The notes below the pieces were generated by a model. The model was not told the DNA's origin, searched no databases, and was given only the letters and a program-made list of their open reading frames with translations. DNA of 64,000 bases from Thelonectria olida (Eukaryota > Ascomycota > Sordariomycetes > Hypocreales > Nectriaceae), in contig JAGPYM010000006.1 of NCBI GenBank assembly GCA_020736575.1, positions 186,001-250,000 of the forward strand. The letters run 5' to 3'. Of the stretch, positions 23,588 to 35,788 are shown in pieces (the first letter of the stretch is position 1; each line of letters opens with the position of its first letter). A program made the translations under genes and the position numbers.

Positions 23588-25023
23588 ATGAAGCTCACTG
23601 CAGCTCATCTCATCCTCGCCGGCCTGGCTACCACCGCCAACTCGGCCGCCGTGGAACCCATCACGGTCAAATTCGAAGGCCGCGCTGCTGTTCCTTCTAA
23701 GCGGTCTTCTTCGGTCGATGTCAAGCTGACCAATTGGTGGAATATCACCGACTACCAATGGTACGGCAAGATCTCTGTCGGAACGCCTCCTCAAGAGTTG
23801 TAAGTCGAGTCCTCCCTCAAAGCCACCTCACTACATACCAACACCTTTACAGCAACGTCCTCTTCGACACTGGCTCTACCGATCTCATTATCCCTAACAA
23901 GGGCTGCACAACTTGCAGCAACTACACGCTCTTTGACTCCTCAAAGTCCTCCACCTTTTCCAAGAAGCCCAACCTCTCCTACAACGTCTCCTACGGCACC
24001 GCCAGCGATGCGCAGCCTCTCAAGAAAGATGCCACGCTGAGAGGCACCGTCCACTCCGACACCGTCACCATTGGCGGTGTCTCCGTCAAGAACCAGCCGT
24101 TCCTCCTAGCCGACTCGTACGACAAGAACCTTGGCCCCAATGCTCTTGGCCCCAACATCGAAGGCATTTTGGGCATTGGCCCCCCCAACGCCTCTGTCAT
24201 GAGCGACGCCCTGGACTACCCGCTGCAAACCACTCTCTGGGGCCTCTACTACTCGGGCCACCTCCCCGAGCCGCTCTTCTCTCTGTACCTTAACTCTGGC
24301 GAAGACAGCGGCGCGTCAGGCGAGATCACCCTCGGAGGCACTGACACGTCCAAGTACGACGGCGACATTACCTGGGTCGACTTCAACTCGACCATCGTCG
24401 CCCTGGCGCACGAATGGTACATTGACAACCCGGCCTTCTTCGTCAACTCCAAGACTGTCGAGAACTCCAAGACGAACAAGCCCTTCCCCGGCGCCGTCAC
24501 GCTGCTCGACACGGGTACTTCGTACATCCTGACGCCCGACTACCAGACCGCCAAGGACCTGTACGCCGCCATCAGCCCCGAGATCAAGCAGCTCGATGCG
24601 CTGGGAACTTGGGGCGCCGACTGCGACGTCATGGAGAAGCTCGCGCCAGAGTTGACTTTTACCGTGGGCGCTGGCGACAAGCTCGTCAATTTGACCATGC
24701 CCAGGGACGCCTTCAACTTGGGCGAGTCGTCGACGCATCCGGGGAAGTGCCAGGGCGTTGTGCTCAACTCGCCGTCGGCGATTAGCGACCTTGCGTCTGT
24801 CTGGGTGCTCGGGAGCCCTGTGCTCAAGGGATACTACACCGTCTGGCAGGGTGAGAAGCTGCAGCTTGGTGTGGCCAAGCTCAAGGCGTCGTCTACCAGT
24901 GGTGATGATGCCTCGTCGACGAGTACTTCGACTCCTACTGCTACGAAGGGAGGCGCTGGGGCTTTGAGGCCTGCTGTGTGGGGTGTTGCTGCTCTTGGTC
25001 TTGCTCTCGCCGCACTGCTGTGA
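23588..25023 (+). CDS. GPI-anchored aspartic protease (yapsin/candidapepsin-like, A1)
   Basis: Two exons, 23588-23799 and 23853-25023; 460 residues. A signal peptide (residues 1-19) and short propeptide precede the pepsin fold. Catalytic motifs are FDTGS with Asp76 and LLDTGTS with Asp290. The C-terminus has a Ser/Thr-rich linker (STSGDDASSTSTSTPT) and a final hydrophobic helix, the pattern of a GPI anchor signal. It should act at the plasma membrane or wall, processing surface or secreted proteins. The short propeptide ends near a KRSS sequence, a possible kexin-type or autocatalytic site. The intron interrupts the codon before NVLFDTGS. Confidence 0.93.
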
Positions 25024-25177
25024 GGGGGCAGGACCTGGGTGAGGTGGTGCGCAGATAGAGTAAATAAAGTGTGGAATAGGCATAGATGGAATGTATATAG
25101 TTTGATTGCAATGTAATATTTTATCTTCACAGTGTCGTCTGTTGCGCATTTGCCTGATCATGATGGCCTCAGTATCT

Positions 25178-26810
25178 TCAACTTCTCTTCTGGTCAAACC
25201 TGACAACAGCCTGGCACAACACCTCGGCACCAATCGCACACTCCTCAGCCGTCGAAAACTCCTCTGGGTTATGACTCACGCCTCCCTTGCACGGGATAAA
25301 GATCATGGTCGTGGGACAGTGCATGCTCGTGTACACGCTGTCGTGACCTGCACCGCTGGAAATGTCCATGAAGCCGTCGGCGTCGCCCAGCACAGACTCT
25401 GCGGATTCGCGAACAGCCTGGATGCAGTCTGGATGGAACTTTGTCGCTTTCGAGACGGTGTCGGTTCGCCAAGACACAGTGAGCGGCAAGCTGGGCGTTG
25501 AGCCCTGCAGCAGTCCGTCGACGTCGACACCGCGGGCGAGGAGGCCAAAGTCGTGCTTGAGCTGCTTCTCGACGTCGTCTACCGTTTCGTCGATGGGCGA
25601 GCGGACGTCGAGAGTGAAGCTGACGTGGCCGGGAATGGTGTTCGTGCTTCCGGGCGTGAGCTTTAGGATGCCCGTGGAGGCGAGGGCTTGGTGCTTGGTG
25701 GCGACGCGGTGGGAGTGGGCGATGAATCGTGCGGCGAGAAGAAGAGCGTCGGCTCGGTCGGTGAATGGAGTTGACCCTGTGTGAGCATCTGTAAAGGGAG
25801 TTAGTGGACGGTGTCTTGTACTCGGGCGAGCATGTATCATGCTTACCTCGACCCTGGATATCGATAGTGAACCACTTGTACGCCTGGACTCCCTGGACGA
25901 CACCAATGCTCTTGGACGCCCTCTCGAGAATAGGACCTTGCTCTATGTGAAGCTCAAAGTGGGCTCCCATTGGCGTGGACCTGTAGCTTGCGGGAATGTC
26001 ACCGAGGTATCCGATCCTCTCCAGTTCCGACTTGACGGTGGCAGGGCCGTCGACTTCTTGCACAGAATGGGCGTGATCAATGGGGGTCTTGCCAGCCCAG
26101 ACGCCTGAAGACATCATGCTGATGGGGAACCGGGCTCCTTCTTCGCTGCAGAGAGTTAGTGTGTGCGGCATGGCCAATTGGATAGTGACGCATCGCTTAC
26201 TTTGTCCAGTTGACAAGTCCAACCGGGAATTCCGTCTCGACGTTGTGCTCTTGCAGAATCTTGAGCATCTCGACGCCAGCCAAAACACCGAGAATGCCGT
26301 CATATCGACCGCCCGTCGGCTGCGTGTCCAGGTGGGAGCCCACGAACGTCGGGGGACCATCGGAGCGACGGCCTGGGCGCACGGCAAAGATGTTGCCCAT
26401 GGCGTCTATGGTGACTTTGCAGCCGAGAGACTTTGTCGTGTCGACGAACCAGTCGCGCACCTTTTTGTCGTCGTCGGAGAGTGCGAGGCGGGACATGCCC
26501 GTATCAGTGGGATTGCTAACCGTGTCAGCCATGGCATTCACAGTCACTGCTTCACGGGTGCAAGGGTTCCATACCTCCCCCATCGTGTGCCGGTGCCAAA
26601 GTTGCATGTGTGATGCAGCGTGTCCATCATGCGATTGGTCTCGACTTTGAGCTTTCTCAAGTCGGCAGCCGTCATATCGCGAGTTGAAATGCCTCGCTTC
26701 TGGCTGCGGAGAAAGGCCACTGCTGCTCTGCTGTTGCTGGGCGTCGCTCGCGAGGAGACGTGACGCCCCAGACGGAGAGGCAAAGAGCGGGAGTGAGAGT
26801 AGAGGGACAT
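25178..26810 (-). CDS. M20-family N-carbamoyl-amino-acid amidohydrolase
   Basis: Four exons, complement of 26575-26810, 26201-26515, 25847-26145 and 25178-25788; introns 59, 55 and 58 nt. The product has 486 residues. The family (beta-ureidopropionase, allantoate amidohydrolase, L-carbamoylase) removes carbamoyl groups in pyrimidine or purine catabolism. All metal ligands are visible: His140 in GSHLDTQP, Asp151 in GGRYDG, Glu186 in NEEGARF, His250 in ELHIEQGP, and the C-terminal GHDS histidine. The dimerisation motif DAHTGSTPF is intact. The first 45 residues are Arg/Ser-rich without acidic residues, like a mitochondrial presequence; MTAADLRKL is an alternative start. The exact substrate cannot be told. 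Confidence 0.92.
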
Positions 26811-27233
26811 GGCTGCGAATGGGAAACTGTCGATGGGTGTTATGCTGTAGGTTCAAGACGAAAGCTTCTATTTATCTGAAAAGTGCATAAATGTAGTTGG
26901 AAGGGGTGGCAGCCTACAAGCCGAAATGGCAAATGCATGCGCCCTCTAAGAAATGGCACCCTCTGACGCCCTGTTGCTAACAATTTGTAGATAATGGGCG
27001 TCGACTCCACCTGAGAGTCTCGGAACGCATCATAATAGAGAGGATTTAGTTGAACGATGCCCGACGAGTCTATTATGAGTAAAGCAACATCAGCCCTATA
27101 TAATTGTTTCTTCGACGACGGTGACTTAATTCCTCGGCAGCTGACAGTACCTGTGCCTTGCCGCCGTCACTGCGCGAGCCGTCTCGTCGTGCTCAACAAT
27201 TCAATTGACGATACATATTATTATTCAAACCCA
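26811..27233. other. Intergenic
   Basis: Promoter of the M20 gene and 3' flank of the 85-residue protein gene; no further feature seen. Confidence 0.4.
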
Positions 27234-27543
27234 TCATTTCTTCTTCTCGCCGCCAGCCATGTTCTGAATGGTGCCCCCAACAGCGCCGTCGGCGTTGAAG
27301 TGCTTCCCGATCATGCCGTCGCTCGCCAGAGGTCCTCCCACTGCCTCGCCCATGGCACCGATGGCTCCAGTTGCTATTGAGCGTTAGACAGCGGCCAAAT
27401 CATCAATCATTCGCAGGCCACAAACAAGTGAATTGCTTTCCAATAGCGCCCTCTGCGTCCATGGCTCGAGGCTTGGTGCCAGGGTTCATCGGGTCCTTGT
27501 TCAGAGAGCCAGTGGGAATATTGGGATCAACTTTGTCGGCCAT
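27234..27543 (-). CDS. 85-residue protein with repeated GAIGKQF-type motifs
   Basis: Two exons, complement of 27426-27543 and 27234-27373; intron 27374-27425 has GTTTGT, TCTAAC and ATAG. The product starts MADKVDPNIPTGSLNKDPMN. It carries variants of one short motif: GAIGKQF (33-38), GAIGAMG (42-48), GMIGKHF (59-65) and GAVGGTI (69-75), and ends GGEKKK. It is hydrophilic, glycine-rich and without membrane segment or signal. I recall similar small conserved proteins in Pezizomycotina with no defined function. The composition is hydrophilin-like, which hints at a stress or spore role by analogy only. Confidence 0.75.
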
Positions 27544-28040
27544 TGTGCTTGATTTCGACTTGTTTCCTTTCAAAAATGAACTTATGAGATGTTGGTTGTG
27601 TCGTAGAGCTTCTGCGATGGATGGGAGGAGTTGAAGAGGGCCGTTTTCGAGTCTTATATGCATCTCGAACGTCCACAAACGTTAAAAACTGCTGCTAGTC
27701 GGTTCCTAGATGTCATGATATCACCATCCGTCATGACGTAGACGCGGGCGGCATCTCCCCTAAGCCCAGCGCTGTCGATGAGCCGAGACATGTCCGCCTT
27801 GGGGATGGTTCCGATGGCTGATGGCATTGATTTGGAGGAGCAGGATAGGGGAGCAATTGGGCGGAACTGGTCCAAAGACAGAGAGAAGTCGTGGCAATGC
27901 ACTCAGTGTTATCCAAATATGCTCCAGCCTGCTCGATGACTCTCACATGCAAATGAAGGAGCGTCTCCGATGTGTCTGAATCCAACATGTTCGTATCATT
28001 TCTACCAGATCCCCCCCCAGTATTATACAGTCTCCTATTA
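27544..28040. other. Intergenic
   Basis: No gene supported between two minus-strand genes. Confidence 0.4.
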
Positions 28041-31000
28041 TTACACCGTCTCCAGCACGGCAATATTGCTCGTCTCACCAACAGCCCTCTTCAGTATCAA
28101 CACCAACTCATCCAACGCCGCAAGCAGCTGCACCAAACTGTTCAGTATGACAATATACCTCCTCATCCCCTCGCAGTCGAGAAGTTCTTTGCCTGAAATG
28201 TTGGTCGAGTCGCGCATCCCTTCTTCCACGTGCCTCCTCGCGTGCGCGATGGCCTTGGTGAACAAGGGCGTCGGCAGCACGGCGGGAAGAGGGTCGCCGC
28301 TCTTGAGCGCTTGTTGGACCAGCGAGAGAACCGCCATAAGCTCGGTGATGAGGTCCTCGGTTGTCGCTCCCGTTGCTGGGATGATCCGTATCCTCTGTTC
28401 CTCAGACAAATACGTCGTGTAGAGCAGCAGCTGCGTGACGTTTTGGTTCATGAGCATGCATTGGTTGCACACCAACGTCAGCGTCTTTGTGTCGAAATTG
28501 GAAGACGAAAACTCCAGCACCGTCAGCTTGATAGGCCCGGAGATGGTTAAAAGCGCCTCGCCAACGGCAATGGCCTCTTCTTCAACGACCTCGTGCAGAT
28601 CTGGCGCAGGGTCCCTCCAGTTGGAAGCAAACAGCGCGTACCGATCCCGAATGCTGACGAGGGTGTCGGCAAGTAGATGGCGGTAATGCCGGTTCGCAGA
28701 CGGCGGCGACGGAAGAAAGTTGACGATGAGGGTTCCTCCGAAGCCAATAAAGACGAGAAGCAGGCGTCTCCAGAAGACGACATAGCCCACACCCGGGTTG
28801 CCGTAGGCTGGACTATGTGTGTCCATCCAGCTGTAGCCTACCACCAGATACGCCGTTGCGCCCATCAGGATGCCCGCGGGTATCAATGCTGGAGGCGCAA
28901 AGAGGCGCCACCACATCATGATAAGAATGACAACCACCAAGATGGCTGCCATTCCGTAGGGGTTTCCCGGCCCACCGCCTGCACCAATGTACCATGCCGT
29001 CATGCCGATGACACCGCCAACAACGGTGCCAAAGGCTCGGACTAAGACGCCGTAGAGCAGGTCGGCCGTATACGGGACCAAGGAGAGTTGCGCCATGATG
29101 ACTGCCCACAAGCCTCTGTTGCGGTAGAAGAAGCCGCAGCTGTCTCGAACGACGGCGGGCACAGACAAAGCGAGACTGAGAATGACCATGCGAAGAGCAA
29201 AGATGCCTTCGTCATTGCCAAGCCATCTAGAAATGACCAGGAGTATCCTGCCGCCCCTGCTTCTCTTCCGGCTATTTGGCATCCTCATCGTAACCAGCTC
29301 TGCTCGGGCCGACTTCGAGTTGGCATGGACGTCTGGGCTCTCAGACTTGTCTTGCAGGTGTGGATGTAGCGTCGTAACAGTCGGGATGCGGACGAGATTG
29401 TCGCCGATGTCTGCAGCCGTGATCTTGTCCTCGGAGGGGTCTTCGTGGCCAATCCATTGGAAGAGGGCTGTCAATTTACTCGGCAACCAGACTCTGACCT
29501 TCACTCTAGCACCTTCAAGTTCGACAATTCGAGTGAGAAGCGCTTCTAGAGACCCTGCCAGTTGATACAATCTCTCTTGGAGGAGAATGCCCAACATGAA
29601 TCCCGTGAGAGATGGCATAGTGCCTGTTTCGAGTCGGAGAAGTCCGTTCTCATTGAACATTTGTCGCGACGTCTCAGGGAGATAACGGGAAGTCGACGTC
29701 ATGAAGACTTCACGTTGGGCGCGGAGTTTGGAGAGGATGGTAACGTGTCTCTGCAGCATCTCGGGGTGGTCGGGCGCCTTCTTCAGAACATGAGCCTGAG
29801 ACAATGCCTCGCCAATGGCTTCAATGGACTCCTTGAGAGCCTCAACCAGGTGTTCTCCGGGTTCGGCCAGCGACTGGACACTTTTCTTGATCAAGTTATT
29901 TCTATTGGGAACATTTGCTTTGACGTGATATTGGATGGCTTGGTCGATCTGATGCCGTCCTAGCTCGACTTCTCTCTGGTCGCCGTTCGTCTCGTCGAGG
30001 GTAGCCTGGGCGCGGGTTAATGCTTGGATCGTCTTCTCCTTTCGCACCTGCTTCTGCCTGTGAACCTCTGTTAGACCGATAAAGGAAATGACTAGTTGCC
30101 GAAAGGGCGCATTGAGCGACGATAGGTCTTCCGCACCCCATCTTCCGATAGACAAGTCAATGGGCAAGAATTTAAAGAGCGGTTCAATTGCCTTGTAAGA
30201 CGAAAGCACTTTGATTCTAAGACCGGTCAATTTAGCCTCGCTCATGTCCAGACCGGGATGTTTGAGGCCAAGAAGACATGCGTCCAAGAAATTCGGCATC
30301 GGCTGAAGCACGTCTCTCATGCCGTCGAGGGCCTCGGATGTCGATGAAGTTGGGAAGACGAAGACGTTGCACACGATGCCAATGCCGGCGGCGATGGCAC
30401 AGGGAATGACGATGACCTTTGCGAGTGTTCCGTTGAATGTCGGTAGGAGCGGTGCCGACGTGAGGTAGATGACGCTGACGATGGAACCCAGAATTTGCAC
30501 GAGCAGGAGCTTGGGGAATGCGACACGGAGAAGAGCCTGCGAGGGTTCAGTCAAAGCAATGCCACAGGTTGTGTTTGAAGACTCACAATGAAGTATATGA
30601 ATAGACCCATCATGCAGAAATAGGTGATGGACACTCTGGTATCCAACATGAAGCCATTGAAGATCAGAACTTTGGCATATGCCGCTGGGTTCGTGGCGTT
30701 TTGAGCCTGCTGCATCAGCTGGCCGTATCGAGCTTGCATTTCGGCCTGCGGTCTTGTCGCAAGGGCAGCTTTCATGGTGATGGCGCCCCAGGCCCAACCA
30801 GCGCAGACGCCGAGAATGATAGTCACGGCCGTGATGAGCTGGATGAAGACGATGCCCGCGGGGGGTGCGATGAAGAGGACGATGCTGAGCTGAGTGAGCA
30901 CAAGATTTTGCATAGGTAGGTACTGGAGAGATGGCTCTCACCATCCGAGAAATGCAGATCGACCAATCGCTTTGAGAGTCGGGTTGATGATGATGAGCAG

Positions 31001-31234
31001 AGTCATGATCCAGACGGCCAGCGAGCATTTGAACAGCCGCTTGAGGTCTTTGGCGTTGAAATGGTCGAGCCATGGCGGAAGTTTTCTGCCCGTCGATGAC
31101 GAAGCCTCCGTTGCGTCGACAAAGTACGGATTCTCGACCGTTTCCGGCCTGTCTTCAATTTGTCGCTGCTGCTCCTGGTCCATCTTCTCGTCGGCCTTGG
31201 AGCCAGGCGACTCTTCTCGGTCGGAGCTCGACAT
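28041..31234 (-). CDS. ArAE_2/FUSC-like multi-pass membrane protein
   Basis: Three exons, complement of 30942-31234, 30587-30884 and 28041-30536; introns 57 and 50 nt. The product has 1028 residues. The layout matches the fungal ArAE_2 (aromatic acid exporter/fusaric acid resistance-like) family: a charged N-terminal tail, a first membrane block of about six helices (residues 75-240), a long cytosolic helical middle, a second membrane block (about 610-760, including VILSLALSVPAVV and LLYGVLVRAFGTVVGGVIG), and a C-terminal helical domain. Bacterial relatives export aromatic acids; for the fungal proteins transport is inferred. The first acceptor is the second of two tandem CAG sites; only that one keeps frame. 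Confidence 0.85.
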
Positions 31235-32875
31235 GGTGAAGACGACGAAAGAGCGGAAACACGACGAGCGGGAATGTTTTCAAGGTGAAAACTGAGACAG
31301 AAATAAAGTTAAATTATCCTCGGCCATCAGGGAAGAATAATGCCGCCGCGGTACGTAGGCCATGCGCTCGGTCCTGGCGATGGGGAACCTTGGATGATCC
31401 CTGACGATGTAAAGTTACGTGGCAGAGAAGCGAAAGAGAGGACGATTGTGTCCTCGCAGGCCATCTTATATCGACGTGATTGGATTCTTGGGTCAATTGC
31501 AACGGCCGCTTGAGGGGGGAAGCGCAGTAGCGTCGCGAAAAGAGGGCATCTGGCACCACATCGCGAGGGATCACAACCGAGTACTGCTGACTGCATGCGC
31601 CGCAGGGATCCCTGCATCTGTCGCTCGCCGAATTACCCGTAAAGGGCATTCCTTCTCCAGGATATTGCCGCCATGTTGGTTGCTGTCCGTTCAGCCCTAT
31701 CTCCAGCTGCCGCGTTAACCGACATGCGCCAGTAATTGGAGTTGATCAATGTCTAGACGTCTTGCAGATGAACCACGGCGGATGAGATGCCAACGATCCA
31801 AACTCTGTCTAGTCATCTCGACCAGGAGAAAAGATCGGCACCTTGTGACTGCTCACCAGCCCAACCACGCTTGCATTGCAGCCCTGCAGCGATGCGCTAC
31901 AGTACGCCACATGTAGGGCGGCTTTATCTCCGGTTCACCAGCCATCTTTTACGAGGCCCTGGAAACTCGAGAGTTTAACGCCGTTATCGAAGCATTTGCT
32001 ATGTTGGCAGCCAAGCGGCTCATCTCGGGTCTATGTTTTTCGTTTGTTATTTGAGGCAATTGATGCCCGTAAATAAATGGATGTCGGCGGCAATATGCCA
32101 TCTTGTTCCTTCTTCCCAATTGGTGTCACAACGCCATGCTCGGAGACAAAGGCCGCGTTGGGGTTGATGGTCGTGTCGATTGCTAGCGTCTCTCTTGCTC
32201 CCTTTTTATTTACTTCTAAAACCATTGCTACCTAGAATAGGTAGTCAGGGAAACGTGTGTATGTGTCTCTACCCACTTCACCATGGCACAGGCCAGAACG
32301 CGGTGGAAGGGTTCAGGTTCAACCAAAGCTCCCAGCGCAGCATTTGCAGTTACAGTTGCCCGCAGGCAATGTTTTACTAATAAGCATCACTGTCTAATCT
32401 TACATGATGAATAGATGATAGAGACAGGCAACCTATGATATAGAATTGTAGAAGAGTCTGCCTTATTTTCTCCTCAGGTCTATACTTGTGGTACATGTAG
32501 TCAGTCTTTCTTTGGTGCTTGCTTTGAGAGGTTGTTGCAAGCGCTAACAACAGTATATGAAAACTCAACACAGACCCTACCTAGATCTCAACATCCTGGA
32601 TATATCATTGAGCGAGTTTTGCGTTTGCTTAAGGGGCTAGAAAAAAAGTGGTATTGATGAATGATGATTAGAATAAAGAAGCAAGTTCGCACAATCACAA
32701 TGTTTCTAGGAGTACAAGGGCGTGTTTAACCTGAAAAACGATATTCGCAACGTGAACATTGGCGATGAATATGGCATCTGGGGCAGGGTATATCGAGAGC
32801 CGCCGAGTTCGGACCGTAGTAGCACTCGCACTAGAGAATTGTTAGCTTTACGAGAGGTCTCTTATGATGGATGGG
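31235..32875. other. Intergenic
   Basis: About 1.6 kb, no gene supported. It marks the change from core to accessory-looking content. Confidence 0.4.
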
Positions 32876-34954
32876 TTAGGTTCCTACACATATCCAAATA
32901 TATGGTTTACGGCGTTCGTACACGTGTTCAAAACGTCCAACACTTGACTCTTCAAGTACGGGTAAGGCGTGTGTCACCTTCCGCCGAGTAGACCGTTGAC
33001 CGTCATCCGAGATGAGATTATCTGTAACGGATCGCACGCCACCCATCGGATAGCTATGAAGAGATGGTTCACGAGGGCTCACAACTTCGTCTAGTGGTCT
33101 GTCAGTAACTCTAGAAAACCCTTCAATCTCTCCGTCCTGTCTGTAAGAATGTCCCTCTGAAGATTCATCTTTCGTAACTTCGTTGTCCGCCATTTCACTG
33201 CCGCTGTCATAGAATTGTTCGTCCTCAGTGGGCCATGAGCCATCTTCCTTCAAATTCATGCGATCTAGTGTTGCCAATGGAGTTTTCGGGGAAGAAGGAG
33301 GGCATAGCACTGGAGAGTCCGGGTTTTCTGTGCTATCAACAGTCTGATGCGAAGGGGACAGAGGGCGTGGATAACCCAGTAAGCGCACCCTTTGAAAGTC
33401 TGACGGGTCATCACGGATACTAGGTTCGCTGTTGCTGAGTCGATTCTCTTTCGAACTGGGCGAAGGATCATTCAGACTATCCACGTCGCCCATGGAAGTG
33501 AGCTTCAACATTTGAAACCGCATCCCACAATGTTTCTTTTGACTAATTGAAAAAGAAACTTAGCAGGCAAGGTTTCGGTTACTGTATAAGGCTTCATGTA
33601 CTAACCATTGGATTGTGGCACCTACAGGTGCGTCCATTTCTGTCTTGCACCCAGGACAGAATCCTTCCACAAGCTCTGCATTGACAAAGACCATACTCAT
33701 ATTGATCTTCATTCCTCGGCGAAGGGTGGCTGTGATTGGGAGTTTGTAATGGAGATCTTTTTCTGAGCGGTCGTCCTGCAGGGCAAACTTCCTCTGCAGG
33801 ACCATGTCGTAGCCTTTCCGATGCTTAAACCGAATTTCAAGCAGTTGGTTCAAGCCCTAGAACTGAGATTAGCGTAGGTAACTACCAACGGCCTCTAGGC
33901 TGTATCAGAGGCCCTACCTCCCAGTCCTCCAGAAAGCCTTCAGAAATCTGGAAACTGACACCCGTGGCATCCTCGATAGTAATCAGCAGATCTTTGGTTG
34001 GGTCCAGTCCACGCATGTTTATCACGTTCGAGAACATGACCTGGATGGATGTGACTCTTTCAGAAAGACTAAAGACTAAGTCTTTAACATGCAGAAGATT
34101 GTTGTACACTTGGAGTACTGCGCTTGCGATACTGTTCTGCGAGATTGCTTGCTCAGCCAGTTGTTGATCAATCTTGGCAAGCAGTTGCGGCTGTTCTCTC
34201 TCCCTGGTTTCGTGATTTGTTAGGTAATCGAGTAGTGTTCGCTGCACTTGTTCATGGTTCTCGAATTCCTGTCGAACTTCTTCGATACGAGCGAGGACAG
34301 TTGCGTTATCTGCGCGTGACGAGTGCCTGGTCGCGGTGACATGTTAGAATCAAGGTCCAATGGCTCGATTTCCCAACGATATCTTGCTTCATAGGTTAGT
34401 TCCAATAGAAGGCTCCATAAGCACTCACCGTGTCGCAAGCGCCGTAAGAACAGACAGTAACTCAACATGCTTGTGAAGCTGCTCCTGTAGTTCGACCAGA
34501 CGGCTCTTCTCTCTCGCCCACCATTTTCCCCTCTTGTAAATATCTCTAACCTTGCTACCTGAACCCCCAGGCTGCATGCTGCCATGATATTCGGATACTA
34601 TTCGGTCGAGGGTCGTTTTGATTAGACCAGCGCACTCATCGACGACTGACTTGCTGGTACGGGCCAGGTTCTTCAATTCAGGGGAAGAAGGCTCGTATTG
34701 TTCGTAAATCGCGACAACCTGTGGCCAGGAGGACGTCAGTAATGCAGAGGCGCGAAGAGTTTATCTCGATAGCAACATATAGCGAAATGCCAACTGACAT
34801 GCATCAGAACTTGAACAAACTTGTCCAGGCTGTCCCGCAGATTCTGATATTCCTTAACACCGGTCCGGTCGTGAATCGCTTGGGCCAGCTGAAATGCCAG
34901 CTGACAGACGGCGATGATGTCGCCGAGACTGCCAAAGGTAAGGGCCGCCTCCAT
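32876..34954 (-). CDS. Fungal ubiquitin-like-domain (ULD-type) protein with helical N-terminus
   Basis: Five exons, complement of 34799-34954, 34429-34718, 33918-34326, 33606-33856 and 32876-33542; the frame closes to 590 residues. The N-terminus (MEAALTFGSLGDIIAVCQLA) and the following helices resemble the N-terminal domain found in front of fungal NLR-like proteins and in stand-alone relatives. The middle (PTKDLLITIEDATGVSFQI... EDWE...MSMVF) matches the fungal ubiquitin-like domain, closed by a CPGC...HCGMRF zinc-knuckle-like pair. The last 200 residues are Ser/Glu/Asp-rich and probably disordered. No NTPase motif is present. Function is unknown; a role in signalling or self/non-self response is inference from family context. 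Confidence 0.75.
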
Positions 34955-35788
34955 GGCGACGTAATGGCGACGTGCTTTCTGAAATCTGTTAATGAAGAAT
35001 TGAGAATGAACGAAGAATGGATCTACGACCAACGGGCAGCAGGTTAAAGGAAGACTTGGACGAGGCAGCTTGAAATTTTGACTGCGCCTTGTTGGCGGGG
35101 CTATGTGCAGCAACAACACCACCTGTCATATACACATGCCCAATTAGACTTGGCCGCATCACTCTGCCCAAGTAGGTAGCTACAGTGCATGATGCAGAAG
35201 CCTCATGCGGAGGCATCGCAGAGCGCTAACTCAAGCAGCTGCTGGGTACCTCCCCAACAATCCGACCTTGGCTTTTAACAAATGCGAGAACCTGTCTTGC
35301 CGGTCTCTTGAGATCACCACAGCAGACGACATGGCATTACATGAACTTGGTCTCTTATAGCTTACCTGGAAAAAGGAAACTTGAGCAGCAATTCATTTGG
35401 GGGCAAAGCCACTACTCTAGTGGGCGGATAAGAAGTAAAGTGCGAGACTCAGCCCCGCTGGGCTGAGACAAGGTGGACTTTGTGCCTTCACGGCATACAA
35501 AGTGTAGAACTTCCAGTCAAATGTACGTCCAGGTTGCCAGTCTGGCTTGGCTTTCACTGTGGTCAGCCACTATTGTTAATCAGCAGGGGAACATTAATGG
35601 TGAAAGATCTTTGGCTTGGATCTTTGCGAGATCGAGACGAGATATTTTGGGCATAGGTTTGTTTTAAGTCTTTTGAAAGATACCCTCCAGCTCTCATTCC
35701 TCGACCTGGCTATCGTAGGGTGGCCCCATTTCCAGTTCTGAAATCTTTAGTGGTACGTCCGAAGCCTCGCGACGCTCGTTGGCATCAG
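34955..35788. other. Intergenic
   Basis: Upstream region of the ULD-type gene and of the pseudogene that follows; nothing else seen. Confidence 0.4.

Noticed and set aside
24316..25239. 307-codon antisense frame within the aspartic protease gene
   Set aside because: Arg-rich shadow of a GC-biased gene; no family features.
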